Of a DNA stretch of 64,000 nucleotides, positions 22,529-35,300 are shown piece after piece; positions within the stretch are counted from its first letter, which is position 1, and every line of letters starts with the position of its first letter. Under the pieces are notes generated by a model. That model was given only the letters and a program-made list of their open reading frames with translations. It had not been told where the DNA came from and ran no database searches. The stretch comes from Theristus sp. LFF4_11 (lineage: Eukaryota > Nematoda > Chromadorea > Monhysterida > Xyalidae): contig JASANC010002890.1 of NCBI GenBank assembly GCA_030248135.1, positions 107,041 through 171,040 of the forward strand, in the 5' to 3' direction. Made by a program: the position numbers and the translations under genes.

Positions 22529-25500
22529 ATGATGCATCACGGAAATGGTCAGCTTAATGTCTGACATGATAACATATAAAATTAGAGCGTGGTTTACTAA
22601 AAACGGTTAAGAGAAAACATCTGCCAATCAAAACTTTTCTTTTGGTTTCAATAATTTTTGGAAGATGACGCAATTAGCGGATAATCGAATTTGTGCTAAC
22701 ATGCAAAAAACGGTGCTCTTTACTGATGTGTGGCCCAAGACAAAATAAATGCCCTACACCAAATAAATGGTCCAACACAAAATGAATGGCCCTGTGATGT
22801 TTGATCTGAGGTTGCTTGCAATGAGTCGTTGTTGGTTCCTGATCCTAAACCTAATCCTAATCATAAGCCAAGCCTTTTTGACAAGGTGAAAATGATCAAT
22901 TCGGTTTCCAAGGTTAGGTGTCCCAAAAAGTATAACAAAACAAATTCCGGCTACGTGATTGGTTCAGAATCAGATCAGACCTGAAGATGAGAGGGGGTGG
23001 TCCATCAAGGCGGGATCAGTCACAGACTAGAAGTTGCCTTTTAAAAAATGCAAAATATAATTCCTAATCATGTTGTTCGTTCAAGGGATAAACAATGAAC
23101 AGAACAGCCACGTCAAGTTGGACACACAATTGGGTTTCTGAAGGTCTTTTTTCTTTCATTTAAATTTCGCGCGGTCCTTGCATCCTACTCGGCCCATTCC
23201 GTAAATGGAAACGCAGAAAGCTAGCGAAAACCACGGTTTTTATTTGACATGATTTTTAAAATGTTGCAATTTTGCATTGATTTATTATCTTTTTTTATTA
23301 AACGTGTCCCAACATGCCTTTGCATGCACAGATAGAGAAAAGGTTTCATGGCTGCGCGGCAATTTGAAATCAGCAAAACTAAAAAACGTATTCTGACGGC
23401 AGATTTGAGCAAGAAAATAAAAAACAATCAGAATTTTTCTCACTAACCAAATTCTTTTTTTTTCTTATTCGAACTACGTTCAGCGCGAAACAACTTTTCA
23501 CCTGTGCGGCTTTTTCACATCATTCAACATTACTCCGCCTCCTTCGCACTAAAAGATAATACTTGATTTATTGCGTAGCGCTGCTTAGTGCGCGCCCGTC
23601 GATCGGGCTTAGACGCCGCACCTCTTCAGTTTGCCTGATTCACGTGACGTCGCGTGCCGCTGCGTGGGAGGCTCAGTTCGGGCAGTTAGGCGGTTGTCGT
23701 CGCCCTTAACGTTCTGTTGTTGTTTTCTCCGTTTCGTGTGAAAGTTTCGTCTCCCTTGCGCCCTTCTAATTTTGTTTTAAAAACAACATTTGGGTTGAAA
23801 TTTTAACCGACGATTTTTTTGGTATGGCCACTACCATCTGTGTTTTATTTTGGCGAATAAGGAAAGGAAAGGTCTCATTTAACAACCTTGCACGTGGCAC
23901 TAAGGAAAGGTGTACCGGTCTCAATACAAACTTTTCAGATCTTTTTATAGTTTTCGACAAATTGGCGTTGACTGCTTTCAGTTTTTCTTTTCATTAACAC
24001 CAATTTTGTTTCGTTTCAGAACAATTCGTCATCAAAAATCTTTTAAAGCACACTGTTTGTTGCTTTGTGCTTAGATCCTTGCGCTCACCAGATCTTTTTT
24101 GCACGTTTTATCACGTCGTCTCACTTTGAAAAAGGTACCTGTTTTATTGAACATATGTTTTGTCTACCGAGTAGCGAGCTAAGCATGACTGTGCTATTGC
24201 TGACTATAGGATGCCTGGCATGTGGCAGCTTTTTAAAAATGGTTTTGGCATTGTATTTTTGAGCGTGTTGACTTGTATATGTTGAAAGTAAGAGGTTGTG
24301 TAACTATTGGTCTGGTGACTTGACTGGTGGGTGACCCATATTTTTTTGACCACTGCTTTGAGAGTTGAGGTGCAAATTCTTCCGCACCGTCCTAGGTATT
24401 ACCGTATTACCTCTATTAAACCCCCCCCCCAAAATTAACCCCCCCCCAAAAATAAACCCCCACCCCCTCGACAAGTTTCCAAATAATCCCCCCCAAAAAT
24501 AATCCCCCATGGGGGATTATTGAAACCTGTTTGGAACACATACCCAGCGAATTAAGTGGCTGGTTGCCGTGAAAATGATGAAATTGTGCTACCAAAGGCC
24601 CCAAATGGATGAGTTAATGGTAATTTCATTACAAAAGGCTGTTGTAAAAGGAAATTTCTATGTAGAGTAGAAGTTTCTGCGACTTCCTTCCTGCCATGGA
24701 AGGTATTTTTGCCATTTTGCCCACTCCTAAAAATGGTTTCCAAATAAACCCCCCCCCCAAAAAATAAAGCCCCCCCCCCCAAAAATAAACCCCCACCCCC
24801 AGAAGTCGCTGAAGAAATAAACCCCCATGGGGGTTTATTTGAGGTAATACGGTATGTGCATCAAAACGTGAACAAGCTGCATCGATTTTTTGCTTTTGCT
24901 CAGTTTTTTAGGAAACGGGTGCACCCCCCCCCCTACGGCCTCACCCCGTCCCCACCCATGATTTTTTCGCTTAAATTTTAATAAAAAACGCTTAAATTTT
25001 GAAATATGAAATTTGAAATTTGCTACAAAATCTTTGAAATTACAATGTACAAATTTAAAGTACAAAATTATCACAAAAAAGTCCACACGAAACTCTGGGC
25101 AAAAACATAGTTGTTCCAGGGATTTTTGAATCTGTCTCCATCAGAAAGGGTTTTCGGCTCAGCTATTAATATCTAGTATCTGAAAAAAGTTCTCAGCCAG
25201 CTATCTATCTGAAAATGATTTTGGTTGCCAAAATTCGTTTTTTAAATTAATACTGCGTGTTCAATAAAAGTTGAAATTGAAGAATTAAAAAAATCCCGAT
25301 TTAAAAGAAGATTGTGATTATTATCGTCATTGCGTATTATTGGGAAATTTTGTGACTGCTTTTGGTCGTTACCGCTTTCGAGCGCGTTGAGTTGAAATAA
25401 ATTGAGAAATTGAGAAATTTAAAAAAAAGTTTTGAAAAAATTCGCTCCGGCCCGGCTATCTACATCGCCCCCCCCCCCCTAGGGTTGTTAAACAAAAATC

Positions 25501-26310
25501 AAAATTTTTAAAAAAAAAAAGTGATTAAAAAAAACAAAAATGCCGATTTTTTTTTTAAAATTCGAAAATTTTTTTTCTAATATGCTCTGAAAACCTCAAT
25601 TTTGGCACAATTTTTCGAAAGTTCAACAAAAATTTTCTTTGATATCACCTCGTAAAACCTTTAGCAGTCGATTTTGGACCGTTTTACCGACCGAATTTCA
25701 AGCCGGTATGTGTATTTTCACTTGGGCTGGGTACAATAAGTGACGTTTTGGGGGTCAAAACACTAGAAGAGGCATGGTAACGGTTTGGAAAAGGGGTAAT
25801 TGAGGTCACCAAAACAAAATCTCCAAAGTTCCGCCATACGGGAGTCATTCCGGAGGCGCTTGCATATCATATGTGGTTCTTCGAACTCCCTGATTGATTT
25901 AGCACAACTTTGATTTTTGAAATTTTTTTTTTATATTTTTCTTTTTAAAAAAAAACAAAAATGACGATTTTTGTTTTTTTTAACAACCCTAGCCCCCCCC
26001 CCCCAAACCCCAGCTCTGGAACGACTATGCGCGAACCCCGTGCAAAACTGTTTGTCAACTCTTGGCTGTTGTCTGCTGGATTTGTTGTCTCGAAGCCGCG
26101 CGGCGTTGTCCAGCAGCACAGCAACAGATTTTAAAAATTTTAGTTAATTTGATATTTTTATATTTATTTTATTATTATTATACAGACTGATATTTACTCT
26201 TTGTGTTGTCGCGGAATTGGGAATCGTCCGTGCCGCCGTGGTGTCGATCGGTCAGCTGAGTAGAGGAGACAGGTGACTCAACTCGCAGAGTGTTGAGAGC
26301 ACGAGCGCGC
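22529..26310. other. Intergenic DNA upstream of SMAD4
   Basis: The stretch holds repeat D at about 22988-23190, an inverted-repeat element at 24400-24854 and C-run blocks near 24920 and 25470. I see no coding exon. The last few hundred bases before 26311 should hold the SMAD4 promoter and 5' UTR, but no TATA box or other element stood out. Confidence 0.4.
24400..24854. mobile_element. Inverted-repeat element with CCCC-rich interior
   Basis: The ends are perfect 14-bp inverted repeats (TACCGTATTACCTC at 24400-24413, its complement at 24841-24854). The interior has two blocks of (c)ncaaaaataaacccc and a CCCCATGGGG core. No coding frame was found. The target duplication is unclear, so the superfamily is unassigned. 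Confidence 0.6.
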
Positions 26311-29300
26311 ATGTCGACGCCGAGTGTCGTGAGCACCTCGGCAAGCGCGTCGAGTGCGGCGATGCCAGTGGCGAGCAGCAGTGCCCCGATGACGATGATG
26401 CCTTCGAACAGCAGCGCCTATGCCTACGCGCACCACCAACAGCACCAACTGAACCACGCAATCGCCGAACTCAAACCGATGACCACAATGCAACAACAAG
26501 TAAACTACGTTCGGCATCATCGTTCGCTTTTATAGTTCGACCGTTCTATTAGCGAGTCGGCGTTGCTCGTTGAAACTGCGTTCGCTAAACATGCCGACTG
26601 GGACAAAAACGGCAGTCCTTCCATTCAAGATTGCTTCCATTTCAAGTTCTGTCCGTCACCAGTTCGCTTGTCTCTGTTGTTTTCTTATCGGCACGGTGAA
26701 TGACGGGGCTGCTGGTGACGCAGCGTGGTCGATGGAAGCAAATTTAGACGTGCATTTATTCCTGCCGTGTTTGTGTTGTTTTGCAGCTGGCCAGTGTTGT
26801 CATTTACACGCAGCTCTTGGCGTCACGCCGAGCGCTGCGTGTGAGCGCGAGCTCCACGAAAATGGTACTCGTTGAAAGGCGCATGTAGTTACAACAATGA
26901 AAGGCCACGGAGTACACCAGTTACAATAATGAGCTCAGTTTCCGATGGAGCGGCGCCTACAGTCGAACTCAATAACATATCGAACTAGCCGATTGGTTGA
27001 CGATCGTGATGCATGCGCATTCTGTGCAAACCAAACTCCGACGCTGCACAGCAATGCCTGCACAGAATGCATGCATCACGAGAGTACCAACGAATCAGCT
27101 GATTCCCTACAACTTAGAGTTCAGTTCGACTGTGTGCGTGTTCGGTTGCACAGGTGCATTACGACCCCCCACTGAGCGCGGCAGCACTCGGCGTCGCACA
27201 GCAGCAGCCGCAGCAGCACGCGCAGGCGTCTCCGCCCAACTATCACGGCGGTGCGTATCACGCGGCAGCGGGCGCACCACCGCACACGATCGCCATGCCC
27301 GCGCACGTCGCAACGCCCGGCGCAGGTACGGCCAACGGTCGAACGAACCCCGTGCATCCATTCGCAGCAGTCTGCTGATTGGCTGCTGTTGAATCGCGCT
27401 CATTGATTGAACAACGATTGAAGTGAAAGTCAAGTAGTGAACTGGATTAAAGGTCAGGAAGTGTGAGAGCGCTTGCCTTTTTTGTGTCGTTCATGATGAC
27501 GGACGCTTTTTTCAGGTGCATCGAATTCAACGAACACACCAACGTCCTCGGATGCATGTGCGAACATTGTGCACTGCTTGATGTGCTTTCACACGGTCAG
27601 CGCTGAACGCTTTGCTCCTTTCGTTCGTGGAGGCTTAAAAGAAAACTAATGGCGCTGGTTTTTTCTGTCAAAACCTTCGGTTTGACACAAAGTCTCAGTA
27701 TCTCTTGCATTCTCTTCTGTTCAACTAATAAGCTCGTTTGAATGTCGCATAAATTTATAAAACCATTTCGATTTTGGTTGGCCTACAGGGTGCCGACGTC
27801 GAGTTCAGCCGGAAAGCGATTGAGAGTCTGATCAAGAAGCTGAAAGACAAACGCGACGAATTGGACGCGTTGATACAGGCGATCACGTCCAATGGGAAAA
27901 CACCGACCAAATGCGTCACCATACAACGCACGCTCGACGGGCGACTGCAGGTTGGTGATCGCTGCTGCGCCCACATTGGCCTTCATCCGGCTCACGTTTC
28001 AATCTCTGACCTGTTACATTTGTGTCAAGTCAACTGGGTCTCAATGTTTGCTGCTTTTGCTTCTGCTCGCATAAGGTTGCCTCAACGTGGCAATTTTCTT
28101 TCGTTCACACTGTTCCTAACGAAGCGATTGAATGGGGAAATTAGCCGATAATATCAGCCAATTCAAACTCAGACTCGGAATGTCGAATGTTTCATTGTCG
28201 AACATTGTTTTTCTGTTGTCAAGTGGCTTTAAACCCTCGGCGAGGGCGGGGCTCGATCCCGCGAGCGTCCATGGTTACGCTTACTCGCGTGTGGTTTGAT
28301 GCATGCATTCTGTGTAGAGACGGAGCAATGCATGCATCGCACTACACGTCTGATCAACCAATCAGCTAATAGCACCACAAATTAGTCGGAGATCGACTAC
28401 AAATCTTTGAATGGTTCTCTCGTCGTGGCCAGGTCGCCAGTCGCAAAGGGTTCCCGCACGTCGTCTACGCGAAGATCTGGCGTTGGCCGGACCTGCACAA
28501 GAACGAGCTGAAGCACAAGCCGTGCTGCGTGTTCGCGTTCGATCTGAAGGCCGACCTCGTCTGCGTCAACCCGTACCATTATGAGCGCGTCGTCTCGCCC
28601 GGACTCGGGGCACTCGGCGACTTCGGTCGGTGCTTTTTTTACGTTGGTGTTATCTTTTAGTTTGGTTCCGAGACTCAATGCGCGCATAGGTTGGTAAACA
28701 GTTTCATGCATGACGGGGAAATTCAAATTTGGCGAAGTGATCCGACCGAGTCCCTGAGATGCGACTGAGTCACTTGGACGATTTTGAAGTGTCTCATCAA
28801 GTATGAGACTAATCTCCTATCCACGTCTGCAAACGCATTGAGTCGCAGAACCCACTGAAATAATAATTATCTAAAAATGCGGGAGACGCATATAAAAGGA
28901 GGAATATGGCCTTGTGTAAAGGCGCGTTTAGCAATTAGATTTTCGTGCGTACGCACGGAGACAGAACTTAAAAAATGGCTACGCGAATTAGAATTTCGTA
29001 CGCATGACTGTCGTTCGCACGTAACGACTGTTTTGCGCGCATGATTTAGAACGTTGTCCGTGCGCACGCAAAAAAAACTTGTGCCCACGCGAATTAGAAT
29101 TTCGTGCGTGTGACTTACGTCTGTCCGACACGACTGTTTTGCGCACGGGATTTAGAACGACTGTTTGTCCGTGCGTAAAAAGACAAATGCGCACGCGAAT
29201 TAGAATTTCTTGTGCACGACTGTCCGACGACTTTTTGCTGCTGGCAGCAAAAAGTCGTTCGACGGATGTGCGGAAAAGTTCATATTTTCCAGTGTCTGTT

Positions 29301-32300
29301 AATTTTAAGTTGAAAATCAAGGTATTTTAGATGTTGGGGCAACGGGAAAAAATGCTCAGTTTTATTTGGTGGGTCTATTTGCCTGTTTTGAAAAGAAAGA
29401 AAACTGAAATCTACTGGAAACTGTTGTTTTTCGTTGTTTGTTTGTTTGTTTGTTTGTTTGTTTGTTTGTTTGTTTGTTTGTTTGTTTGTTTGTTTGTTTG
29501 TTTGTTTGTTTGTTTGCTTGCTGGTTTCGGAGAAGGGGGCTGCTGGCTCCAAAAAAGCAAAACAGCTTCGATCAGCTTCTCTGTCACCTGCGCTTCGTCG
29601 AGCGAACTGATCGGCGTCGGCGGAGATTTTGGGTCAGCATTTTCCATTTTTGAAAGATCCAAATCAAAATTTGTTCAAATTCAGTTTGTATATCACCAAA
29701 ACTGAAAGAATTTAGATTTTTACATGCGCTTCTTGAAAACACATGTGATAAAAATGCGACGACAAACTGAATGCAAAATGGGGAAGGGGGTAGGGGAAGG
29801 GGAGGGAATGCAAGGGAGATGACCACTAAAAAATAAAATTTGTAAATTCCCGTTTTCAAATTTGCTAGGGCAGACATTTGCATTTTTGTCCGCAACAGAA
29901 CGGACTATTTTTGGTCACGGCATTTAGAACGACAGTCGTATGACGGATGCTACACGTTTTCTAATTCCCGTACGCAAGCTTGTCCGTCCGCACGTTCGGA
30001 CATACCACACAACTTTTTGCCCACGCGAATTAGTTTTCCGTATGTATGCACGACACTTCAGTCGTTCTAAATGCCGTGCGCAGTTTTCAGTTTTGTCGTA
30101 TGGCGTAAACGAAACGACTGTTTTGCGCCCCGCATTTAGAACGACGTGCGTTCCGTGCGTACGTAAGAAAAACTAATTGCTAAACGCGCCTTAAGCAGTG
30201 AAAGACTTGGCTCGACAACGCTTTTCAAGTCTCTGATGTGGTACACACGGATACAAGTACATAAGAGCCATATTTTTGCGCCGTTTATTTATGATTTCGG
30301 TTGCACATGGCAACCCTCGTACTTTGTATTGTAGACAAATGAAACTTTCACATTTGCGGATTTCGGGCATTTAGCGACCACTAAAACTGCTAAAACAACA
30401 ATCAGACTTTAGCTCGCTGACACTGGTTTGTCCAGGACAAATTGTATCGCAGAAGCATTGCGGAACGCAAGGTCTCCTGTGGCAAAGGCAATGACTCACG
30501 GGACAGACGGTTTATCCTGCCACACTAGTTGAAGATGATACCGGTAAAAAAGGTGAAAATCAACGGAAGACAACTCCTTTTTGTCACTGGTGCTGGTGTG
30601 TACACAGCGGTGCGTATGTTAACAACAACGAAAAAGCTACATGCAACAATGTTTTGCAATCTCTGATTTTTCTGTTTTTGCACAGAATTTACAGAATTTC
30701 GCACATGGCGTGATTTTAGATTAAATCGAAGAGGACAATTAAAAAATAACTTCAAAGTTTTACGCTTTTCAGCAAAACGAAAACGAAAACGAAAACTTTC
30801 GGATTCGCTGCCCTCCGGAGATATAGCGACCGCAGGCCACCGAAACCAAAATCGGGCTAAGATCACTGGTGCCCCCAGGACAGAGCGGGGCTTAGAGGCT
30901 GTCCTCCTCACGTGGCGAGGATATTGGTTCCACGGGATGGTGAGCCGTCCATTCCCAATCCCACCGGAGTTTGGTACCTTCGGGTTTCCGGAATCGGTGG
31001 GGGGCGTGCTTAAAAAAAACAAACAAACGCGGCGCAAAAATATGACTCTTATGTACTTGTATCCGTGTGTACCACATCAGAGACTTGAAAAGCGTTGTCG
31101 AGCCAAGTCTTTCACTGCTTACACAAGGCCATATTCCTCCTTTTATATGCGTCTCCCGCATTTTTAGATAATATTCTGACTTTTACATAAGCCCCGATGG
31201 TCGGACCAAAATCACAATTCGTTGGTCACACATTCTTCTAACCCCCGGAAAACTCAGGTTTTTCATTTTTCGTTTTTAGGCCGATTTCGCCTATGCTATT
31301 TCTACGGCCGATTCGCCCAAAATCGTCACGATTCAGTACCTAGAATTGCTCACACAAGAAAACTGACCCAAAAGCCGTGATTGGCGCAATGAATTACCAT
31401 GGAAAACACCGTTTTCTTGTTTTTCATTTCTGGACCGGTATCGCTAAATTCTACGGCCGATTCGCCCGAAATCGTCACGATTCAGTACCTAGAATTGCTC
31501 ACATAAGAAAACTAACCCAGAATCCGTGATCAGCGCATTGAATTACTATGGAAAACAGCGTTTTTTTGTTTTTCATTTCTGGACCGATTTCGCCAATTTC
31601 CACGGCCGATTCGCTTGAAATCGTTAAGATTCAGTACCTAGAATTGCTCACATAAAAAATTAACCCAAAATCCGTGATCAGCGCATTGAATTACCCTGGA
31701 AAACACCCTTTTCTTGTTTTTCGTTTATGGACCGATTTCGCCAATTTCCACCGCCGATTCGCCCGAAATCGTCGCGATTCAGCATCTAGAGTTGCTCACG
31801 TAAGAAAACTAACCCAAAATCCGTGATCAGCGCATTGAATTACCCTGGAAAACACCCTTTTCTTGTTTTTCGTTTCTGGACCGGTTTCGCCGATTTCCAC
31901 GACCGATTCGCCCGAAATCGTCACGATTCAGCATCTAGAGTTACTCACATAAAAAACTAACCCAAAATCCGTGATCAGCGCATTGAATTACCCTGGAAAA
32001 CACCCTTTTCTTGTTTTTCGTTTATGGACCGATTTCGCCAATTTCACGGCCGGTTCGCCCTAAATCGTCACGATTTTAGTTATTTAACTGCATTTCCTTT
32101 AGTTTTTTCAAAAAATAAAGGTCAAATTCAAACTCTCCGTTGTTGGTTACCCCCGGAAACTTGTTGTTTTGTCAAATAACGGTTTGTTTCATGCGCAAAA
32201 ATCGCAAATACACGTTTTTTTCGTAATTTTGTGTAAACAGGCAAAATTGAAGCCTTGGGAAGCATCAGAGAAAAAAATGAATGTGAAATTTAAAAATCCC

Positions 32301-35300
32301 AAAGACTTTTACCCTAGGAAATGTTTTTATCTTAACAGTCAGAATTTTCTTTATATCACTGAAACTGCGAACACATTTTATGACATGGTCGAAAAAAAGG
32401 GGTATAGAAGAATAAGAAACAGCTTATTCAGAATCGATGTTTTGCGTACACAGCGTGTGTAGAAGATCACCACGAAAAAATTCTGCTGCACACAGCGTAT
32501 CTGTGGATTATCTACCTGTATGCAGGAGAAAAAATTCTCAGCTCCTTTTATGTTCACAATGCGAGGCACAGAAAGTTTGGAATTTTAGCGCGAGCGACCG
32601 ACGGGCCATATTATGTCGCATCCGCTGTCCGCTCCGCTCCGCTTCGCTCGCGAATGGACATGATAACACAAGAACAGTTTGATTCGGTGGGCACACGCAA
32701 CGCAACGCCAACCGATTCACTGCACTCACGTTCACATTGACTGCACTGCTGTTCGCACACTTGCTTGCTTGCAGACATGTCGCGTTTGACGATCGATGCG
32801 TCCGCTGCCGGTGGCGCTGCCGCTGGTGCGTCTGAGTTCCACTCGCCGAGTTCAACGGGCGCGCAGACGCCGCTGCTGGCGACCGTCGGCTCGAGCGTTG
32901 CTGTTGCCGGTGCGAATCAAATGATTTGAAATAATGTGCTTCGCTGTATTGCGGCTTCGACCTGGCCAACATCGGGTGCAGAACAGGGGTGGCCGCCTCT
33001 CTGTCAGTGAGGTTCCACTCTTGGAAAGTTTTTCTCTGAAGAGCGGACACCACACTGGAGGTTTTTTGTGGAAGTCGTGTTTTTTCGGATTAGAAAATCA
33101 GACAAACATTCCGAATTTTTCGTGAGACAGTTCAGTGGACACACGATGGTTTCGATGTGGATCATGCGACATCATGTGTTTCATCAACGGGTGCATTGTG
33201 TTGTGTTTGTGTTTTTCAGGCTCTCAAACGAGCACCTCAACGGCACACGCGCAACTGAGTCCACGCGAGGCCGCCTCCGTTGTGCCATCAGAGAATCGTC
33301 CGACACAAACCCTCAACTATGGACCTGGTAAAGTCGTTGTCCCGAAAGCGATGTGTTTGCGTGTGAAAACGCGCAGTGAATTGTCGTTTCTTTCGCTTCT
33401 GCGACGCAATGCGTTTGTAGACGTGGAAGGAAGTTGTAGTTTCTTCATGCTAGCTAAATCATCCGAAACCAGGGATTCCTGTCTATTCACCAATTTTTGA
33501 GTTCGACGCCAAGCATCAAATTGACTTTCTATCTACCCACGCATTGAGTGGCGCAAAATTATAAAGAAAGGATTAAAGGCAATAATCTCTGAACTCCCCA
33601 TGGACTATATACTAAAGCACGCTTATATAATCACAGATCACATGATAATCACATTCATCTACTATGAGTTGAAAATGAGAAAGAAAAAATTGTTTTGTAT
33701 GTGTTGCAGCGGACGCGCAGCGAGCGACCTCTGTCGGCTGGCACCAACAGCAACAGTCGTCGCCGTCTGGCCTTAACAGCGACGGTTGGTTGTACAATGC
33801 CAGTTTCGTTCAATGGATCACTGGTTGCATCTAGTTTTATTGTACCGCACCGCACCAAGTTGCTTTTTCAGTGCACGAGAAATTTTAGCACTATTAATAC
33901 GAATATCCGACCAGAGGCATTGAGGCACCGCAGTTTTATCATTGTTTGTCATTTGTCATGTGGTTTTTTGACTGGCAATATGCGTTTACTGTCCATTTGC
34001 AGTTCTGAACGCGCAACAGCAACAGCACGTGGCTCTCGGTGGGAACATTTTCGGTGGTACGTCAAGGAGCGCACGTTTTCGATTTCAGTTTACGTACGTT
34101 CGCAGCGTTTTCCGAGTTTTCGGACAACAATTTCGGTTGTGTTGCAGGCTCTGGCGAGTCGGCGGCGGTGTCGTCCGCATGGCAACACGCGCCACCAGCA
34201 CAGCAACACTCGACCAACAATCGCTTCTGTACGTTTCGCACGATTATTGGCGACGACATTGAACTTGTCTTCGCACTGTGCCAGTGTGTTTGTGTTCGCA
34301 TGGTCAGCTAAACAGTGCACGCACGGTCCGGTTGAGCATGTGACTTTTACGATTCATAAAAACGTGCGCAATTATGTAATTGGCTGACAGAACGTTCTTA
34401 GCGGATGGACGTTCGTTTTGAACATGGGCGCATTGCATTCTGTAATGTTGATTGTGCCAGTGTGTTTGTCTTGCAGACGATGAGCAACAACAGCAACGCC
34501 AACGGCAAATCGAGGCCGAACGAAACCAAGCACCACTAACCAATCAACCGAGTTTGTTTCTGCGCGCTTTCAAATTGTTTTTGTGCCAATCTCAATTCTC
34601 AATGACGTTTTGTTAATCGATTTTTACTTTGTTTTCGTTGTAAAGTGCAAATTTCATTTGGTCACAATGAAAAGAGAGAACTCAAACGGTCACCACAAAG
34701 ACGCCGCATTATAAAACAATGTCCATTGCAAATGTTTTGCTCAACTGTTCAGTGCCGGAATCGTGGTGCAGCATCAGCTACTACGAGCTGGACACGCCAG
34801 TCGGTGAAACGTTCAAGGCTCAGTCGAGCATTCCGTCTGTCTCCGTGGACGGCGGCGTTGATCCATCGCCGATCGATCGCTTCTGCCTCGGTGCACTCAG
34901 TAACGTGCATCGCACGGAGGCCAGCGAGAAGGCCAGGTGCTGTTTGTATTGTTCGTATTGGCTAGGTGACATCAGGCAAAGGCTTGTGGGACTTTGCATA
35001 CAGTCGAACTATAAATTATAGACAATCAATTGGTTGGTGATCAGGAGATGCATGCTTTCTGTGCGGAATACACTCCGCCTCTATAGCAATGCGAGCTCAG
35101 AACGCATGCATCACGTGATCGCCAACCAATCAGCTTGTTGCCTATAATTTAGAGTTCGACCGTATCGTTATGTGCAGTAATTACCCGTTCGACGGTATGG
35201 TGAAACATGGTGACTCTGCCGCCTTGTGATGAGCTCAGCAGGCATCATGGAGATTTGCGGTAATGTTCACCACGTTTCACGACACGTCGTCGTACGTGTG

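Larger units (their letters stand above)
28866..32667 (+). mobile_element. Composite repeat, copy 2 (SMAD4 intron 5)
   Basis: Left arm 28866-28919 continues at 30195-30283 after a nested insertion; the right arm is 31030-31172. Without the nested element and its duplication the core is about 1032 bp, matching copies 1 and 3. A shorter minisatellite (about 31260-32075, 5-6 units) and a GC-rich end follow. Orientation is the same as copy 1 and as SMAD4 transcription. Confidence 0.75.

Noticed and set aside
22845..22870. CCTAAACCTAATCCTAATC, resembling telomeric repeats
   Set aside because: Only three degenerate units, not the exact nematode TTAGGC type, and located inside the chromosome segment.
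28230..28270. GGGGCTCGATCCCG, resembling a tRNA T-arm
   Set aside because: No A box or cloverleaf could be built around it.
29280..29705. Long frames rich in KQTN or CLFV repeats
   Set aside because: They translate the GTTT microsatellite inside a transposable element.
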